Positions 1 to 8,864 of a DNA stretch of 38,797 nt are shown here, piece by piece. The notes beneath the pieces are model-generated. The model was not told where the DNA came from. It saw only the letters and a list, made by a program, of their open reading frames with translations, and made no database searches. How positions within the stretch are numbered: the first letter of the stretch is position 1; every line of letters begins with the position of its first letter. Origin of the DNA: Actinomycetota bacterium (lineage in GTDB: Bacteria > Actinomycetota > Acidimicrobiia > Acidimicrobiales > VFJN01); NCBI GenBank assembly GCA_009886035.1, contig VFJN01000193.1, forward strand, positions 1 through 38,797, given 5' to 3'. The translations under genes and the position numbers were made by a program.

Positions 1-467
1 ATCGAGACTCGCTATCGACCGAACTGAAGAAGGGGAACTACGAGGTACGTCTCGAAGGCGACTGCTCAGCCGAAGACCTAGTCTTCACAGAGGGCGGCAT
101 GACCGACACCGAACACAAGGTGGACGACCTCATTCAGGACGGGCTGCGGATCGAGAAGACGACCACGTGGCGGATCAAACAGGAAGACGGTTATCGCATG
201 GCCGGATGTCGAGGCGTCATCTTGTACCCGGACGGGCTGAAGGTGCCTCCGGCCCCCTCGACCACCACCTCAACCACTGAAAAGACGACGCCTAGCACCT
301 CCACAACCACCGCTACATCACCACCCGCTACATCACCACCCGCAGGCGTGTATTACGCGAACTGCGACGCCGCACGGGCAGCAGGGGCAGCGCCCATTTA
401 TGAGGGGCAGCCTGGCTACCGGACCGCTCTCGATCGTGACCGTGATGGGATCGCGTGCGACAAGTAG
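1..467 (+). CDS. C-terminal part of an excalibur-domain protein with Thr/Ser/Pro-rich linker (5' truncated by window edge)
   Basis: Frame stays open from base 3 upstream of the track ATG at 99 (RDSLSTELKKGNYEVRLEGDCSAEDLVFTEGG...). C-term YYANCDAARAAGAAPIYEGQPGYRTALDRDRDGIACDK matches the excalibur pattern (C..A...G.API..G.PGY...LDRD.DG.AC). Confidence 0.8.
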   Translation, partial: RDSLSTELKKGNYEVRLEGDCSAEDLVFTEGGMTDTEHKVDDLIQDGLRIEKTTTWRIKQEDGYRMAGCRGVILYPDGLKVPPAPSTTTSTTEKTTPSTSTTTATSPPATSPPAGVYYANCDAARAAGAAPIYEGQPGYRTALDRDRDGIACDK

Positions 468-539
468 GCGCTCGCCTCGATTCAGCCTGAGCAGCCTCTC
501 ATCGCCTACGGACCCCCTGTGCTACGCGGACGTTCCGAT

Positions 540-647
540 CTCCCCGCCCTCCGGCTCCACGACCTTCGCCAGACCTGGGCCACGCTCGCCCTCGAAGCCG
601 GGGTCGACGTCGCCGAGCGGGTGGCCGATACGATCTTCGGGGCGTAG
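540..647 (+). pseudogene. Tyrosine recombinase (phage-type integrase) C-terminal remnant
   Basis: Frame translates LPALRLHDLRQTWATLALEAGVDVAERVADTIFGA*; RLHDLRxTxATLALEAGV is the box II (HxxR) region of tyrosine integrases. No N-terminal integrase sequence upstream, and the segment between GVD and the stop is too short for the catalytic Tyr box. Confidence 0.6.
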
Positions 648-657
648 GCCCCGAAGA
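634..657. terminator. Perfect 10-bp inverted repeat at the integrase-remnant stop
   Basis: tcttcggggc gtag gccccgaaga; GC-rich stem, 4-nt loop, no strong T tract. Confidence 0.4.
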
Positions 658-782
658 CTCCTCCGGGGGGCTGATTCCTTGGTGACCTTCTGGTCGGCAG
701 CGAACGCTCGCCGCTGACCGGCGCATCCCTCCCGGTGTGATCAACCGGTGATCAGGGTGCCACTCTCGGTGCAGTTCAGACA

Positions 783-811
783 GAAGCCCCAGGCCGCTGA
801 CCTGGGGCTTC
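783..811 (-). terminator. Stem-loop downstream of tRNA-Gln
   Basis: gaagccccagg ccgctga cctggggcttc: perfect 11-bp stem, 7-nt loop, about 16 bp past the tRNA 3' end on the minus strand. Confidence 0.6.
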
Positions 812-826
812 GTTTGCAGAACTGGG

Positions 827-898
827 CTCGGGGGGGAGGACTCGAACCCCCAATGACTGGATCAGAACCAGTTGTGTTACCGATTACACCACCCCCGA
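827..898 (-). tRNA. tRNA-Gln (anticodon CUG)
   Basis: Reverse complement TCGGGGGTGGTGTAATCGGTAACACAACTGGTTCTGATCCAGTCATTGGGGGTTCGAGTCCTCCCCCCCGAG folds as a cloverleaf: acceptor TCGGGGG/CCCCCGA, anticodon stem ACTGG/CCAGT with loop TTCTGAT, T-loop TTCGAGT. CCA not encoded. Confidence 0.92.
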
Positions 899-947
899 AT
901 GGGCGGGCCGTCACCATACCGAAATACCCCGTGAGCTCGCACACCGG

Positions 948-1607
948 TCAGTCATTCATAGCGTTGTCCAGGCGGAAGAGTCGGTCATAACCAATGACGC
1001 GTCCGAGAGCCACCGCCACCGATTCTCGACCGAGTTGGCGCAGTTCCCCGCGCCAAGAGAGCCTGGTTTCGCTCGGCGACACACTGGCATCGAGGCCCAA
1101 ATCCTCCGCAATCGCCTCCACCCGGTACGCGTGATACCCGTCGGTTACCAGCACCACCGTCGTGAGCTCCTGGGTCACCAGAAAACGGGCCGAGGCCGCC
1201 AAGGACTCCCAGGTGCTGCTGCCATCCACCTCCTTGAGGAGATCTTCATCGGGCACCCCGTGGGCCCGCAGATAGTTGTAGCCCGCGGTGGCCTCGGTAA
1301 AACGGTCACCTTTCTGCCGTCCTCCGGTGATCACGATCTTCGACGCCATGGAGGCCTCGTAGAGTTCCAGGGCGTGGTCGAGGCGGTCCTGCAGCACCGG
1401 GGACGGGACGCCGTTGTACTGCGCCGCCCCCAGCACCACGATGGCGTCAGCGGGCCGAGCACCATCACGGGTGCTGGCCCGGTAGACCTGCACGAAGGCC
1501 ACCCCGAGGCACAGCACCACGGCTAACCCGGCGAAGGCCACCAACCCCACCACCCGTCGCAGCCACCGCCACCGACGCCGGGGAGTGAGCACTGAGGCGT
1601 CGGTCAT
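948..1607 (-). CDS. YdcF/SanA-type DUF218 membrane-anchored protein
   Basis: MTDASVLTPRRRWRWLRRVVGLVAFAGLAVVLCLG (TM) then ADAIVVLGAAQYNGVPSPVLQDRLDHALELYEA...IVITGGRQKGDRFTEA, typical of DUF218. Start overlaps the gltX stop (ATGA). Confidence 0.82.
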   Translation of the reverse strand: MTDASVLTPRRRWRWLRRVVGLVAFAGLAVVLCLGVAFVQVYRASTRDGARPADAIVVLGAAQYNGVPSPVLQDRLDHALELYEASMASKIVITGGRQKGDRFTEATAGYNYLRAHGVPDEDLLKEVDGSSTWESLAASARFLVTQELTTVVLVTDGYHAYRVEAIAEDLGLDASVSPSETRLSWRGELRQLGRESVAVALGRVIGYDRLFRLDNAMND

Positions 1608-3013
1608 AGGCGCGCTCGCGCCGCCCGCAAACGATCGAGGGTGCGCGTCTGGCCCAAAGCGGCCAACGACTCGAACAGGGGTGGCCCCACCGATCGCCCG
1701 GTGGTGGCCACGCGCACCGGTCCCTGGGCTTTGCTGAGTTGCGCCTCGCCCTGGGCATTGACCACCCCGGCGGATACCGCGGCGGCCTCCACCGCCGCTC
1801 GGATTGGCTCCACTTCCCACTCGGTGACCTGCGTCAGACCCGCAATGGCCGCATCCACCATCTCTCGGGCGTTGATGCCCTTCACCATCGCCTTGTCCCA
1901 GGAGACGTCATCGAGCGTGAGGGGCCCGTCGAGCAGGAAAGCCACCATCGGCTCGATTTCGGTGAAGAGGCGCACCCGCTCTTGGATCAGCGGTGCAATC
2001 GGGGTGAGGACAGCCTCCACTTCGGGTCCGCTGAGGAACGGTCGGGCCCGTTCGATGAACTCACCCACCGGCAGCGCCCGGAGGTATTCGGCGTTTATGT
2101 GCTGCAATTTCTTCACGTCGAAGAACGCGGGTGACGGGGTGACATCCTCCAGCCGGAACTGCTCGATGATCTCCGCCAGCGGTCGGATCTCGATGCCATC
2201 ACTCGGACCCCACCCCAGCAGCGCCAAATAGTTCACCATCGCCTCCGGCAGGTAGCCCTGCGCGGCGAAATCGGCCACCGAAACGGCGTCCTTGCGCTTC
2301 GACAACTTCTTCCGGCCCTCATTCACCAACATCGGCAGATGGGCAAAAACCTCCGGCCGCCCAAGGCCCAGCGCATCGCGCAGCAGAAGGTACTTCGGTG
2401 TGCCGGGCACGTGGTCCTCGCCCCGCACCACGTGGGTAATCCCCATGGCGGCGTCGTCGTAGGCATTCGACAACAAGAACATCGGCAGGCCGGTAGACCG
2501 CAGCAGCACAAAATCCTCGATCGTCTTGTTCTCGAAGGACACCTCGCCTCGCACCAGATCGGTGAAACCGGTGACGCCATCATCCGGCGTGCGAAACCGA
2601 AGGGCCGTCGCCTCGGATCGGGGTAACCCCCGGTCCCGGCAAAAGCCGTCATACCCAGGAGGACCACGGCGCGCTTTGGCGCGGGCTTGCACCGCCTCGG
2701 TCACACAGTCGCACCAGTAGGCGCGTCCCTGATCGAAGAGCGACAGCGCGGCTTCCCGGTGGGCGGGAAGATTGTCGGCTTGCATCACGATCTCGCCGTC
2801 CCAGTCCAAGCCCAGCCAACGCAGCGACGTCAGGATGTTCTCCACCAACTCCGAACTGGAGCGCTCCCGGTCGGTGTCTTCCACCCGCAGCAGCATCTCC
2901 CCGCCGGTGCGACGGGCCTCTAACCAGTTGAATAAGGCGGCCCGAGCGTTGCCAACATGCAAAAAGCCGGTGGGCGATGGCGCGAAACGCAGACGAGAGT
3001 TCGCAGATGTCAC
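1604..3013 (-). CDS. gltX: Glutamyl-tRNA synthetase
   Basis: VTSANSRLRFAPSPTGFLHVGNARAALFNWLEARRTGGEMLLRVEDTDRERS (HIGH-like motif) and LSKRKDAVSV (KMSKS-like). ORF track extends upstream without homology; GTG start chosen. Confidence 0.93.
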   Translation of the reverse strand: MTSANSRLRFAPSPTGFLHVGNARAALFNWLEARRTGGEMLLRVEDTDRERSSSELVENILTSLRWLGLDWDGEIVMQADNLPAHREAALSLFDQGRAYWCDCVTEAVQARAKARRGPPGYDGFCRDRGLPRSEATALRFRTPDDGVTGFTDLVRGEVSFENKTIEDFVLLRSTGLPMFLLSNAYDDAAMGITHVVRGEDHVPGTPKYLLLRDALGLGRPEVFAHLPMLVNEGRKKLSKRKDAVSVADFAAQGYLPEAMVNYLALLGWGPSDGIEIRPLAEIIEQFRLEDVTPSPAFFDVKKLQHINAEYLRALPVGEFIERARPFLSGPEVEAVLTPIAPLIQERVRLFTEIEPMVAFLLDGPLTLDDVSWDKAMVKGINAREMVDAAIAGLTQVTEWEVEPIRAAVEAAAVSAGVVNAQGEAQLSKAQGPVRVATTGRSVGPPLFESLAALGQTRTLDRLRAARARL

Positions 3014-3041
3014 CCTCGGAGAGTACCGGTCTCGCCCGGGG

Positions 3042-3578
3042 TCAGTGAGGGGCCACGGGAAGTTCGCCGAACAAGTCCTGCCAGCGAGCGGCGTGCGCTT
3101 GGGCGATCTGGGCCGGGGACCACCGCAGGACCGCCTCGGGGACGAGATCCGCCAGGCGGCGCTGTTCGGTGTAGTGGTGCGGATGCGCCACCTCCTGGAA
3201 CATGGTTCGACGCAGCTCGACGAGGTCCGAAGGCGCGACCCCGAGGAAACCCCAGATGGTGAGGGCAACCGTGAGATCGTGCACCACGGGGGCTCGGCCG
3301 AACAGCGACGCCCGCTTCAGCGCCACCCCCACCGCGCCGGCCAGGGCATCTTTCTCGTGCTCACCAGGGGTGAGGGTGAGACGGCCCTCGAAGCGTCGAG
3401 CCAGCGTGAGGGCGTAGCCCTGATCCGGCCCCGGATGGCCGAAGCCATCGCCGCGAGGCTGACCCTCGGGCAGATCACCGGGTCGGTCGGCCCGCCAGGA
3501 TCCCGACCGCCGGGGCGGGGACTCATAGCCCCGCACGGAGGCGTTGACAGCGACAGGAACGTACTCGGGTGCAGCCAC
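3042..3578 (-). CDS. Hypothetical protein (178 aa) embedded between cimA and gltX
   Basis: Same-strand ORF with short gaps to neighbours (9 bp after the cimA stop); no family recognised. Confidence 0.6.
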   Translation of the reverse strand: MAAPEYVPVAVNASVRGYESPPRRSGSWRADRPGDLPEGQPRGDGFGHPGPDQGYALTLARRFEGRLTLTPGEHEKDALAGAVGVALKRASLFGRAPVVHDLTVALTIWGFLGVAPSDLVELRRTMFQEVAHPHHYTEQRRLADLVPEAVLRWSPAQIAQAHAARWQDLFGELPVAPH

Positions 3579-3587
3579 CCCCCGAGC

Positions 3588-5201
3588 CTAGTTTTCCGTG
3601 TGGATGAGACCCCACACGAGCGCATCGATGAGGGCCTGCCAGGAGGCTTCGATGATGTTGGCGGACACCCCAATGGTGGTCCACGCCCGATCCCCATCGG
3701 TGGAATCGATGAGCACCCGCACCACGGCATTGGTGTTGGCCACCCCATCGAGAATCCGCACCCGGTAGTCGGTGAGATGAATGTGGGCGAGTTGGGGATA
3801 GGCCCCCACCAGCACGGCCCGAAGGGCCTGATCCAAGGCGTTGACCGGCCCGTTGCCGGCGCCCACCTCGATGAGACGCTCCCCCTCGATCCACAGTTCG
3901 ACGGTGGCTTCGGTCTCGATGGTGGCCGGGGTGTCGGCCTGTGCGGGCGTGCGGTGATACGTGGTGGCCCGGTAGCCCTCCACGGTGAAGTAATTCTGGG
4001 TCCAACCCCCCGCCCGGCGCATCAACAACTCCAGGCTGGCGTCGGCGGCCTCGAACACAAACCCTTCCGCCTCCAGCCCTTTGAGGTGGTCCGACAAGGT
4101 CCCGGCGGCGGCCTCGCTCAGCTCAACCCCTAGTTCCTTGGCCTTCAGCACCATGCCGGCGCGCCCGCCGAGATCGCTCACCAGCACTCGGGTGCGGTTG
4201 CCGACGAGATCGGGGACGATGTGCTCGTAGGTCGCGCCACCGGCCTTACCCACCGCCGACGTATGCAAACCCCCCTTGTGAGCAAACGCCGACATCCCCA
4301 CGTAGGGATCAGCCGAATGAGGTGGCAGGTTCACGAGTTCGGCCACGTGGCGACTCACGGTGGTGAGGCGCGCCAGTCGGCCCTCCGGAAGGCAGCGCAC
4401 CCCGAGTTTGAGTTCAAGATTGGGAATGCAGGTCATCAGATTGGCGTTCCCCGTGCGTTCGCCGTAGCCGTTGACCGTGCCCTGCAGGTGGGTGGCTCCC
4501 CCGAGCACACCGGCTACCGAGTTCGCCACCGCGCAGCCGGAGTCGTTCTGGGTATGGATACCGAGTTGCTGGCCGGACCCGAAGTAGGCATGCACCTCAC
4601 CGGCGATGCGCTCAACCTCGTGGGGCAAAGATCCCCCGTTGGTGTCGCACATCACGAGACAATCGGCACCGCTGGTGGCCGCCGCCTCCAATACCGCCAG
4701 CGCATACTCCGGGTTGGCTTTGTAGCCGTCGAAGAAGTGCTCGGCATCGAAGAATACGTCGAGCCCGGCGGCCTTGAGGAACTCCACGCTCTCCCCCACC
4801 ATGGCCACGCCTTCGTTCAAGGTGGTGCCCAAGGCCTCGAGGACGTGAAAATCCCAGCTCTTGCCCACGATGCACACCGCCGAGGTGCCCGCCGCCACCA
4901 GCGCCTTCAGGGTGGGATCGACATCTACCTTGCCCGCCGGTCGGCGCGTGGAACCGAAAGCCACCAGCGTCGCCGTCTCCAAATGCAGTTCGGTGAGCGC
5001 CCTCCGGAAGAACTCCTCATCTTTGGGGTTGGCCTGCGGATAGCCACCCTCGATCCACGCCACCCCCAGCCAGTCGAGTTGCTCAGCCACCTTCAGTTTG
5101 TCTTCGACGGTGAGAGAAATGCCCTCGAACTGGGCGCCGTCGCGCAGCGTCGTGTCGAAGATCTCAACCGAAGGCGGAAGCGGCCGATCGGCTAGTGACA
5201 C
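3588..5201 (-). CDS. cimA: (R)-citramalate synthase (LeuA-like)
   Basis: VEIFDTTLRDGAQFEGISLTVEDKLKVAEQLDWLGVAWIEGGYPQANPKDEEFF...CDTNGGSLPHEV...GIHTQNDSGCAVANSV...GERTGNANL; CimA-type DTTLRDGAQ and C-terminal LeuA dimer domain. Confidence 0.9.
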   Translation of the reverse strand: MSLADRPLPPSVEIFDTTLRDGAQFEGISLTVEDKLKVAEQLDWLGVAWIEGGYPQANPKDEEFFRRALTELHLETATLVAFGSTRRPAGKVDVDPTLKALVAAGTSAVCIVGKSWDFHVLEALGTTLNEGVAMVGESVEFLKAAGLDVFFDAEHFFDGYKANPEYALAVLEAAATSGADCLVMCDTNGGSLPHEVERIAGEVHAYFGSGQQLGIHTQNDSGCAVANSVAGVLGGATHLQGTVNGYGERTGNANLMTCIPNLELKLGVRCLPEGRLARLTTVSRHVAELVNLPPHSADPYVGMSAFAHKGGLHTSAVGKAGGATYEHIVPDLVGNRTRVLVSDLGGRAGMVLKAKELGVELSEAAAGTLSDHLKGLEAEGFVFEAADASLELLMRRAGGWTQNYFTVEGYRATTYHRTPAQADTPATIETEATVELWIEGERLIEVGAGNGPVNALDQALRAVLVGAYPQLAHIHLTDYRVRILDGVANTNAVVRVLIDSTDGDRAWTTIGVSANIIEASWQALIDALVWGLIHTEN

Positions 5202-6109
5202 AGCTCGACCCAGTGTCGGAACTGCGCCACTTGACCCCGCACGACCTTGCCGTATTCCGTCCCAATGGCCATGGTGACTGATCCGGGGAAGGGAATCGTG
5301 CGGTCGTCGACCGATCTCACCGACGAAACCTCCGCCGCTGTACCCACCACGAACATCTCATCAGCAACATAAAGATCGCTCCGCGTCAGCTCACCAAACA
5401 CCATGTCGATGTCCATCGAGCGCGCCATTGTCATGACCGTGTGCTGGGTGATGCCCTCCAAGGCACCCGACGACAGCGGTGGGGTGATCACCCTCCCCCC
5501 GCGTGACACAAAGATGTTTTCCCCCGTGCACTCCGAAACGAGGCCCTGCTGATTCAGCATGACCGCTTCGTCGTACCCCGCATTGAGCGCCTCGACCTTG
5601 GCCAGGCTCGAGTTTACGTAGTTGCCAGTGGTTTTGGCCGCCGGCGGCATGGTGTTGTGGTCGTGACGCATCCAACTACTGATCTTCAACCGCACGCCCT
5701 TGGTGAGGGCGTCGTCGCCGAGGTAGGCCCCCCACGGCCAGCAGGCGATGGCCACATCCACCGAGCATGGAAGCGTGTTGAGACCCATCTCGCCGAAGCC
5801 GTAATAGGCGATCGGTCGGATGTAACAGGCCGGCAGGCCCGAAGCCAACACGGTTTCCTTGACCGCCTGCACGAGTTCCGCCACCGAATAAGGAATCGAC
5901 ATCCCCAAAATAGCGGCGGAGCGAAACAACCGTTCGATGTGATCAGTAAGCCGGAACACACCGGGACCGTCGGCGGTCTCATAGGCACGAATGCCCTCGA
6001 ATACACCCGTCCCGTAGTGGAGGGTGTGGGTGAGCACATGGATGTTGGCCTCCGCCCAAGGGACCTGCTCTCCGTTCATCCAGATCGTGGGGGTGGGGGT
6101 AATCGGCAT
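5192..6109 (-). CDS. ilvE: Branched-chain amino acid aminotransferase
   Basis: MPITPTPTIWMNGEQVPWAEANIHVLTHTLHYGTGVFEGIRAYET...NYVNSSLAKVEALNAGYDEAVMLNQQGLVSECTGENIFV; class IV aminotransferase. Overlaps the cimA start by 10 bp. Confidence 0.93.
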   Translation of the reverse strand: MPITPTPTIWMNGEQVPWAEANIHVLTHTLHYGTGVFEGIRAYETADGPGVFRLTDHIERLFRSAAILGMSIPYSVAELVQAVKETVLASGLPACYIRPIAYYGFGEMGLNTLPCSVDVAIACWPWGAYLGDDALTKGVRLKISSWMRHDHNTMPPAAKTTGNYVNSSLAKVEALNAGYDEAVMLNQQGLVSECTGENIFVSRGGRVITPPLSSGALEGITQHTVMTMARSMDIDMVFGELTRSDLYVADEMFVVGTAAEVSSVRSVDDRTIPFPGSVTMAIGTEYGKVVRGQVAQFRHWVELCH

Positions 6110-6123
6110 GGTGAGGTTCCCTA

Positions 6124-7110
6124 TCAGTGTGAGAGACGAGCGACTACGAGGTCGCCCACCTCGCGGGTGGAGCCGGTGATGGTGGCGGTATCTGCGCAGG
6201 CGGAGCGCACCCGATCGGCGGCGGCACCCTCCCCTAGATGGTCGAGCATCAAGGCCGCGGAGAGGATCGCCGCCACCGGATTGGCCTTGTCCTGGCCTGC
6301 GATATCGGGAGCCGAGCCATGTACGGGCTCAAACATCGACGGCCCCGTGCGCGCCGGGTTGAGGTTGCCGGAACTAGCGAAACCGATGCCCCCCGATACC
6401 GCACCCCCGAGGTCGGTGAGAATGTCGCCGAACAAATTGTCGGTCACGACTACGTCGTACTGTTCCGGACTCTGCACGAAATAGATGCAGGCGGCGTCGA
6501 CATGGTGGTAGTTCGTACTGACGCCGGGATACTCGACGGCCACCTCCGAAAACGTGCGGTCCCAAAGATCGCCCGCGAAGGTGAGCACGTTGGTCTTGTG
6601 CACCAACGTGAGGTGGCGTCGTGGCCGACTGTCGGCCAGCGCAAAGGCATAGCGAACACAACGCTCTACGCCGTGGCGGGTGTTCACTGAGCCCTGGGTG
6701 GCCACTTCGTGCACCGTGCCCTTCCGCAACACCCCGCCCTCGCCCACGTAGGGGCCTTCCGTGTTTTCCCGGATCACGATCATGTCCACGTTGTTGGGCG
6801 GGTAGAGGAACGGGCGCTGGTTGATGTAAAGGTCCAACTCGAAACGCATTTTCAGGAGCAGGCCTCGTTCGATCACTCCCGGGGGAACGCCAGGGGTGCC
6901 CACCGCACCGAGCAGGAGGGCATCGAGGCCGCGCCACTCCTCAAGGATCTCGTCGGGGAGGATGGTGCCATCGCGCAGGTAGCGGGTACCGCCGAGGTCG
7001 TACTCCACCGTGTCGAGTTGCACCCCGGCGGCGCGCACAACCTTGAGCGCTTCCGCGATGACTTCGGGGCCAATCCCGTCGCCGCCGATGATCCCCACCT
7101 GGTGACCCAC
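6124..7110 (-). CDS. leuB: 3-isopropylmalate dehydrogenase
   Basis: [27 protein letters not shown]...[11 protein letters not shown]...[29 protein letters not shown]...[24 protein letters not shown] start preceded by AAGGAGATGAA. Confidence 0.92.
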   Translation of the reverse strand: MGHQVGIIGGDGIGPEVIAEALKVVRAAGVQLDTVEYDLGGTRYLRDGTILPDEILEEWRGLDALLLGAVGTPGVPPGVIERGLLLKMRFELDLYINQRPFLYPPNNVDMIVIRENTEGPYVGEGGVLRKGTVHEVATQGSVNTRHGVERCVRYAFALADSRPRRHLTLVHKTNVLTFAGDLWDRTFSEVAVEYPGVSTNYHHVDAACIYFVQSPEQYDVVVTDNLFGDILTDLGGAVSGGIGFASSGNLNPARTGPSMFEPVHGSAPDIAGQDKANPVAAILSAALMLDHLGEGAAADRVRSACADTATITGSTREVGDLVVARLSH

Positions 7111-7133
7111 TTCATCTCCTTGGGTTAGAACGG

Positions 7134-7160
7134 AAAAACCGCCCACCAAGGCGGACGGTT
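7134..7160 (-). terminator. Leader terminator upstream of leuB (putative attenuator)
   Basis: Minus strand AACCGTCCGCCTTGGTGGGCGGTTTTTCC: GC-rich stem with G-U wobbles followed by a U tract, 24 bp before the leuB GTG. Confidence 0.75.
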
Positions 7161-7164
7161 GGAG

Positions 7165-7189
7165 AGCGCACGTCTATTCGACGCGCGCT
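7165..7189 (-). promoter_or_regulatory. First leader hairpin, overlapping the leader ORF stop (leuB attenuator)
   Basis: Minus strand AGCGCGCGTC GAATA GACGTGCGCT: 10-bp stem with one G-U; leader ORF TAG lies at its 5' edge. Confidence 0.7.
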
Positions 7190-7226
7190 AGACGATGCTA
7201 GATACAGCCTGAAAATGCTTACTCAC
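7188..7226 (-). CDS. Putative leader peptide of leuB operon, MSKHFQAVSSIV*
   Basis: GTG AGT AAG CAT TTT CAG GCT GTA TCT AGC ATC GTC TAG, ending at the first leader hairpin; an in-frame upstream GTG would give MLQARLCGVSKHFQAVSSIV*. Confidence 0.5.
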   Translation of the reverse strand: MSKHFQAVSSIV

Positions 7227-7304
7227 GCCGCAGAGTCTCGCCTGCAACACGCGTCTTCGTCAACTAGGTTTCGGCTTCAGGTCCCGATTCTAGGAGCACA
7301 AGAT

Positions 7305-8843
7305 ATGCAGACGCCATTGACCATCGGGGGGCACCTCCAGAGGGCCGGTGTGGTGTACGGGGACCGAATCGGGATCATCGATGAGCCTGACGCGCCCGGT
7401 GGGGGCTTGGGAAGGGTCACCTATCGACGCATGCACGAATTGGCCCAGGCCCAAGCCGCCAACCTCGACGAGCGAGGTATCGGAGGCGGCGAGCGAGTCG
7501 CCGTTCTGTCCCAGAACAGTGGTCGACTGCTCACCTCATTCTTTGGCGTGAGCGGGTACGGACGGATCTTGGTACCCATCAATTTCCGCCTGTCGTCAGA
7601 GGAAACCGGTTATATCCTCGAGCACTCAGGGGCCGACATGCTCCTCGTCGATGCCGAGCTGGCCGAGGCGGTTGCTCACCTGAAGGTGAAGCATCGCGTG
7701 GTGATGGGCACCAACAGCGACAGCGAGATCTACCTCGAGGGTCGCACGCCCGTCCCGTGGGAGGACGAGGACGAAAACGCCACCGCCAGCATCAACTACA
7801 CCAGCGGAACCACCGGCCGCCCCAAGGGTGTGGAGATGACCCATCGCAACCTCTGGACCAACTCCGCCATCTTCGGCTGGCACGCCGGCCTGTCCGATCG
7901 CGACACCTACCTTCACACGCTGCCCATGTTTCACTGCAACGGATGGGGCATGCCCTACGCCCTCACCGCGATGGGAGTGCCCCAGGTCGTGCTGCGCAAG
8001 GTCGATGGCAGCGAGATTCTTCGCCGGGTCGAGGAACACGGCGTGACCTTCATGTGTGGTGCGCCAGCGGTGGTGGCCATGGTGCTGGAGGCGGCTGCCT
8101 CCTGGGACGGCCCCATTCCGGGGAACGGCACGGCCCGTATCGTGGTGGCTGGCGCTCCGCCCCCCACCCGCACCATCGAGCGGGTCGAAACCGAACTGGG
8201 CTGGGAAATGATCCAGGCCTACGGCCTGACCGAGACCGCCCCCATACTCACCATGAACCGCACTCGGCCGGAATGGGATGGCCTCACGCCCGGCGAGCGG
8301 GCCATCAAGCTCTCCCGGGCCGGGGTGGCGGCGGTGGGTATCGACCTGCGTACCGACGAGCACGGTGAGATTTTGGCTCGGGGTAATCACATTCTCAAAA
8401 GTTACTGGGGGCAGCCCGAAGCCACCGACGAGGCCCTGGCCGGCGGATGGTTCCACACTGGCGATGGGGGTGCCATCGACGACGACGGCTATCTCACGAT
8501 CAGCGACCGCAAGAAAGACGTGATCATCACCGGCGGCGAGAACGTGAGTTCCATCGAGGTGGAAAATGCGCTCTTCTCCCACCCGGCGGTTGGTGAGGTC
8601 TGTGTCTTCGGCGTGCCCGACCCTAAATGGGGCGAGACCATCAAGGCGCTCGTCGTGCTCGCCCCCGGCCAGGCCGCCAGTGAGGACGAGCTCCGGGCGT
8701 GGTGCAAGGAACGGATGGCGGGTTTCAAGTGCCCCACCACCGTCGAGTTCCGCGACGAACTCGCCCGCACCGCCACCGGGAAGCTCCAGAAATTCAAGCT
8801 CCGCGCCCCCTACTGGGAAGGTCGGGACCGCCAGGTCAACTAA
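7305..8843 (+). CDS. AMP-dependent acyl-CoA synthetase/ligase
   Basis: INYTSGTTGRPKGVEMTHRNL, YGLTETAP, WFHTGDGGAIDDDGYLTISDRKKDVIITGGENVSSIEVE, TATGKLQK; ANL superfamily. Confidence 0.9.
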   Translation: MQTPLTIGGHLQRAGVVYGDRIGIIDEPDAPGGGLGRVTYRRMHELAQAQAANLDERGIGGGERVAVLSQNSGRLLTSFFGVSGYGRILVPINFRLSSEETGYILEHSGADMLLVDAELAEAVAHLKVKHRVVMGTNSDSEIYLEGRTPVPWEDEDENATASINYTSGTTGRPKGVEMTHRNLWTNSAIFGWHAGLSDRDTYLHTLPMFHCNGWGMPYALTAMGVPQVVLRKVDGSEILRRVEEHGVTFMCGAPAVVAMVLEAAASWDGPIPGNGTARIVVAGAPPPTRTIERVETELGWEMIQAYGLTETAPILTMNRTRPEWDGLTPGERAIKLSRAGVAAVGIDLRTDEHGEILARGNHILKSYWGQPEATDEALAGGWFHTGDGGAIDDDGYLTISDRKKDVIITGGENVSSIEVENALFSHPAVGEVCVFGVPDPKWGETIKALVVLAPGQAASEDELRAWCKERMAGFKCPTTVEFRDELARTATGKLQKFKLRAPYWEGRDRQVN

Positions 8844-8864
8844 CCCAACTACGCTCGGAGGGTT

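Noticed and set aside
827-898. att direct repeat of the tRNA 3' end
   Set aside because: I did not see a second copy of the tRNA-Gln 3' sequence in the window, so no intact integrated element can be delimited.
741-990. ORFs overlapping tRNA-Gln
   Set aside because: Translation runs through the tRNA and its terminator; not credible coding.
2772-5195. Plus ORFs of 453 aa and 324 aa
   Set aside because: Antisense to gltX/hypothetical/cimA with artefactual composition.
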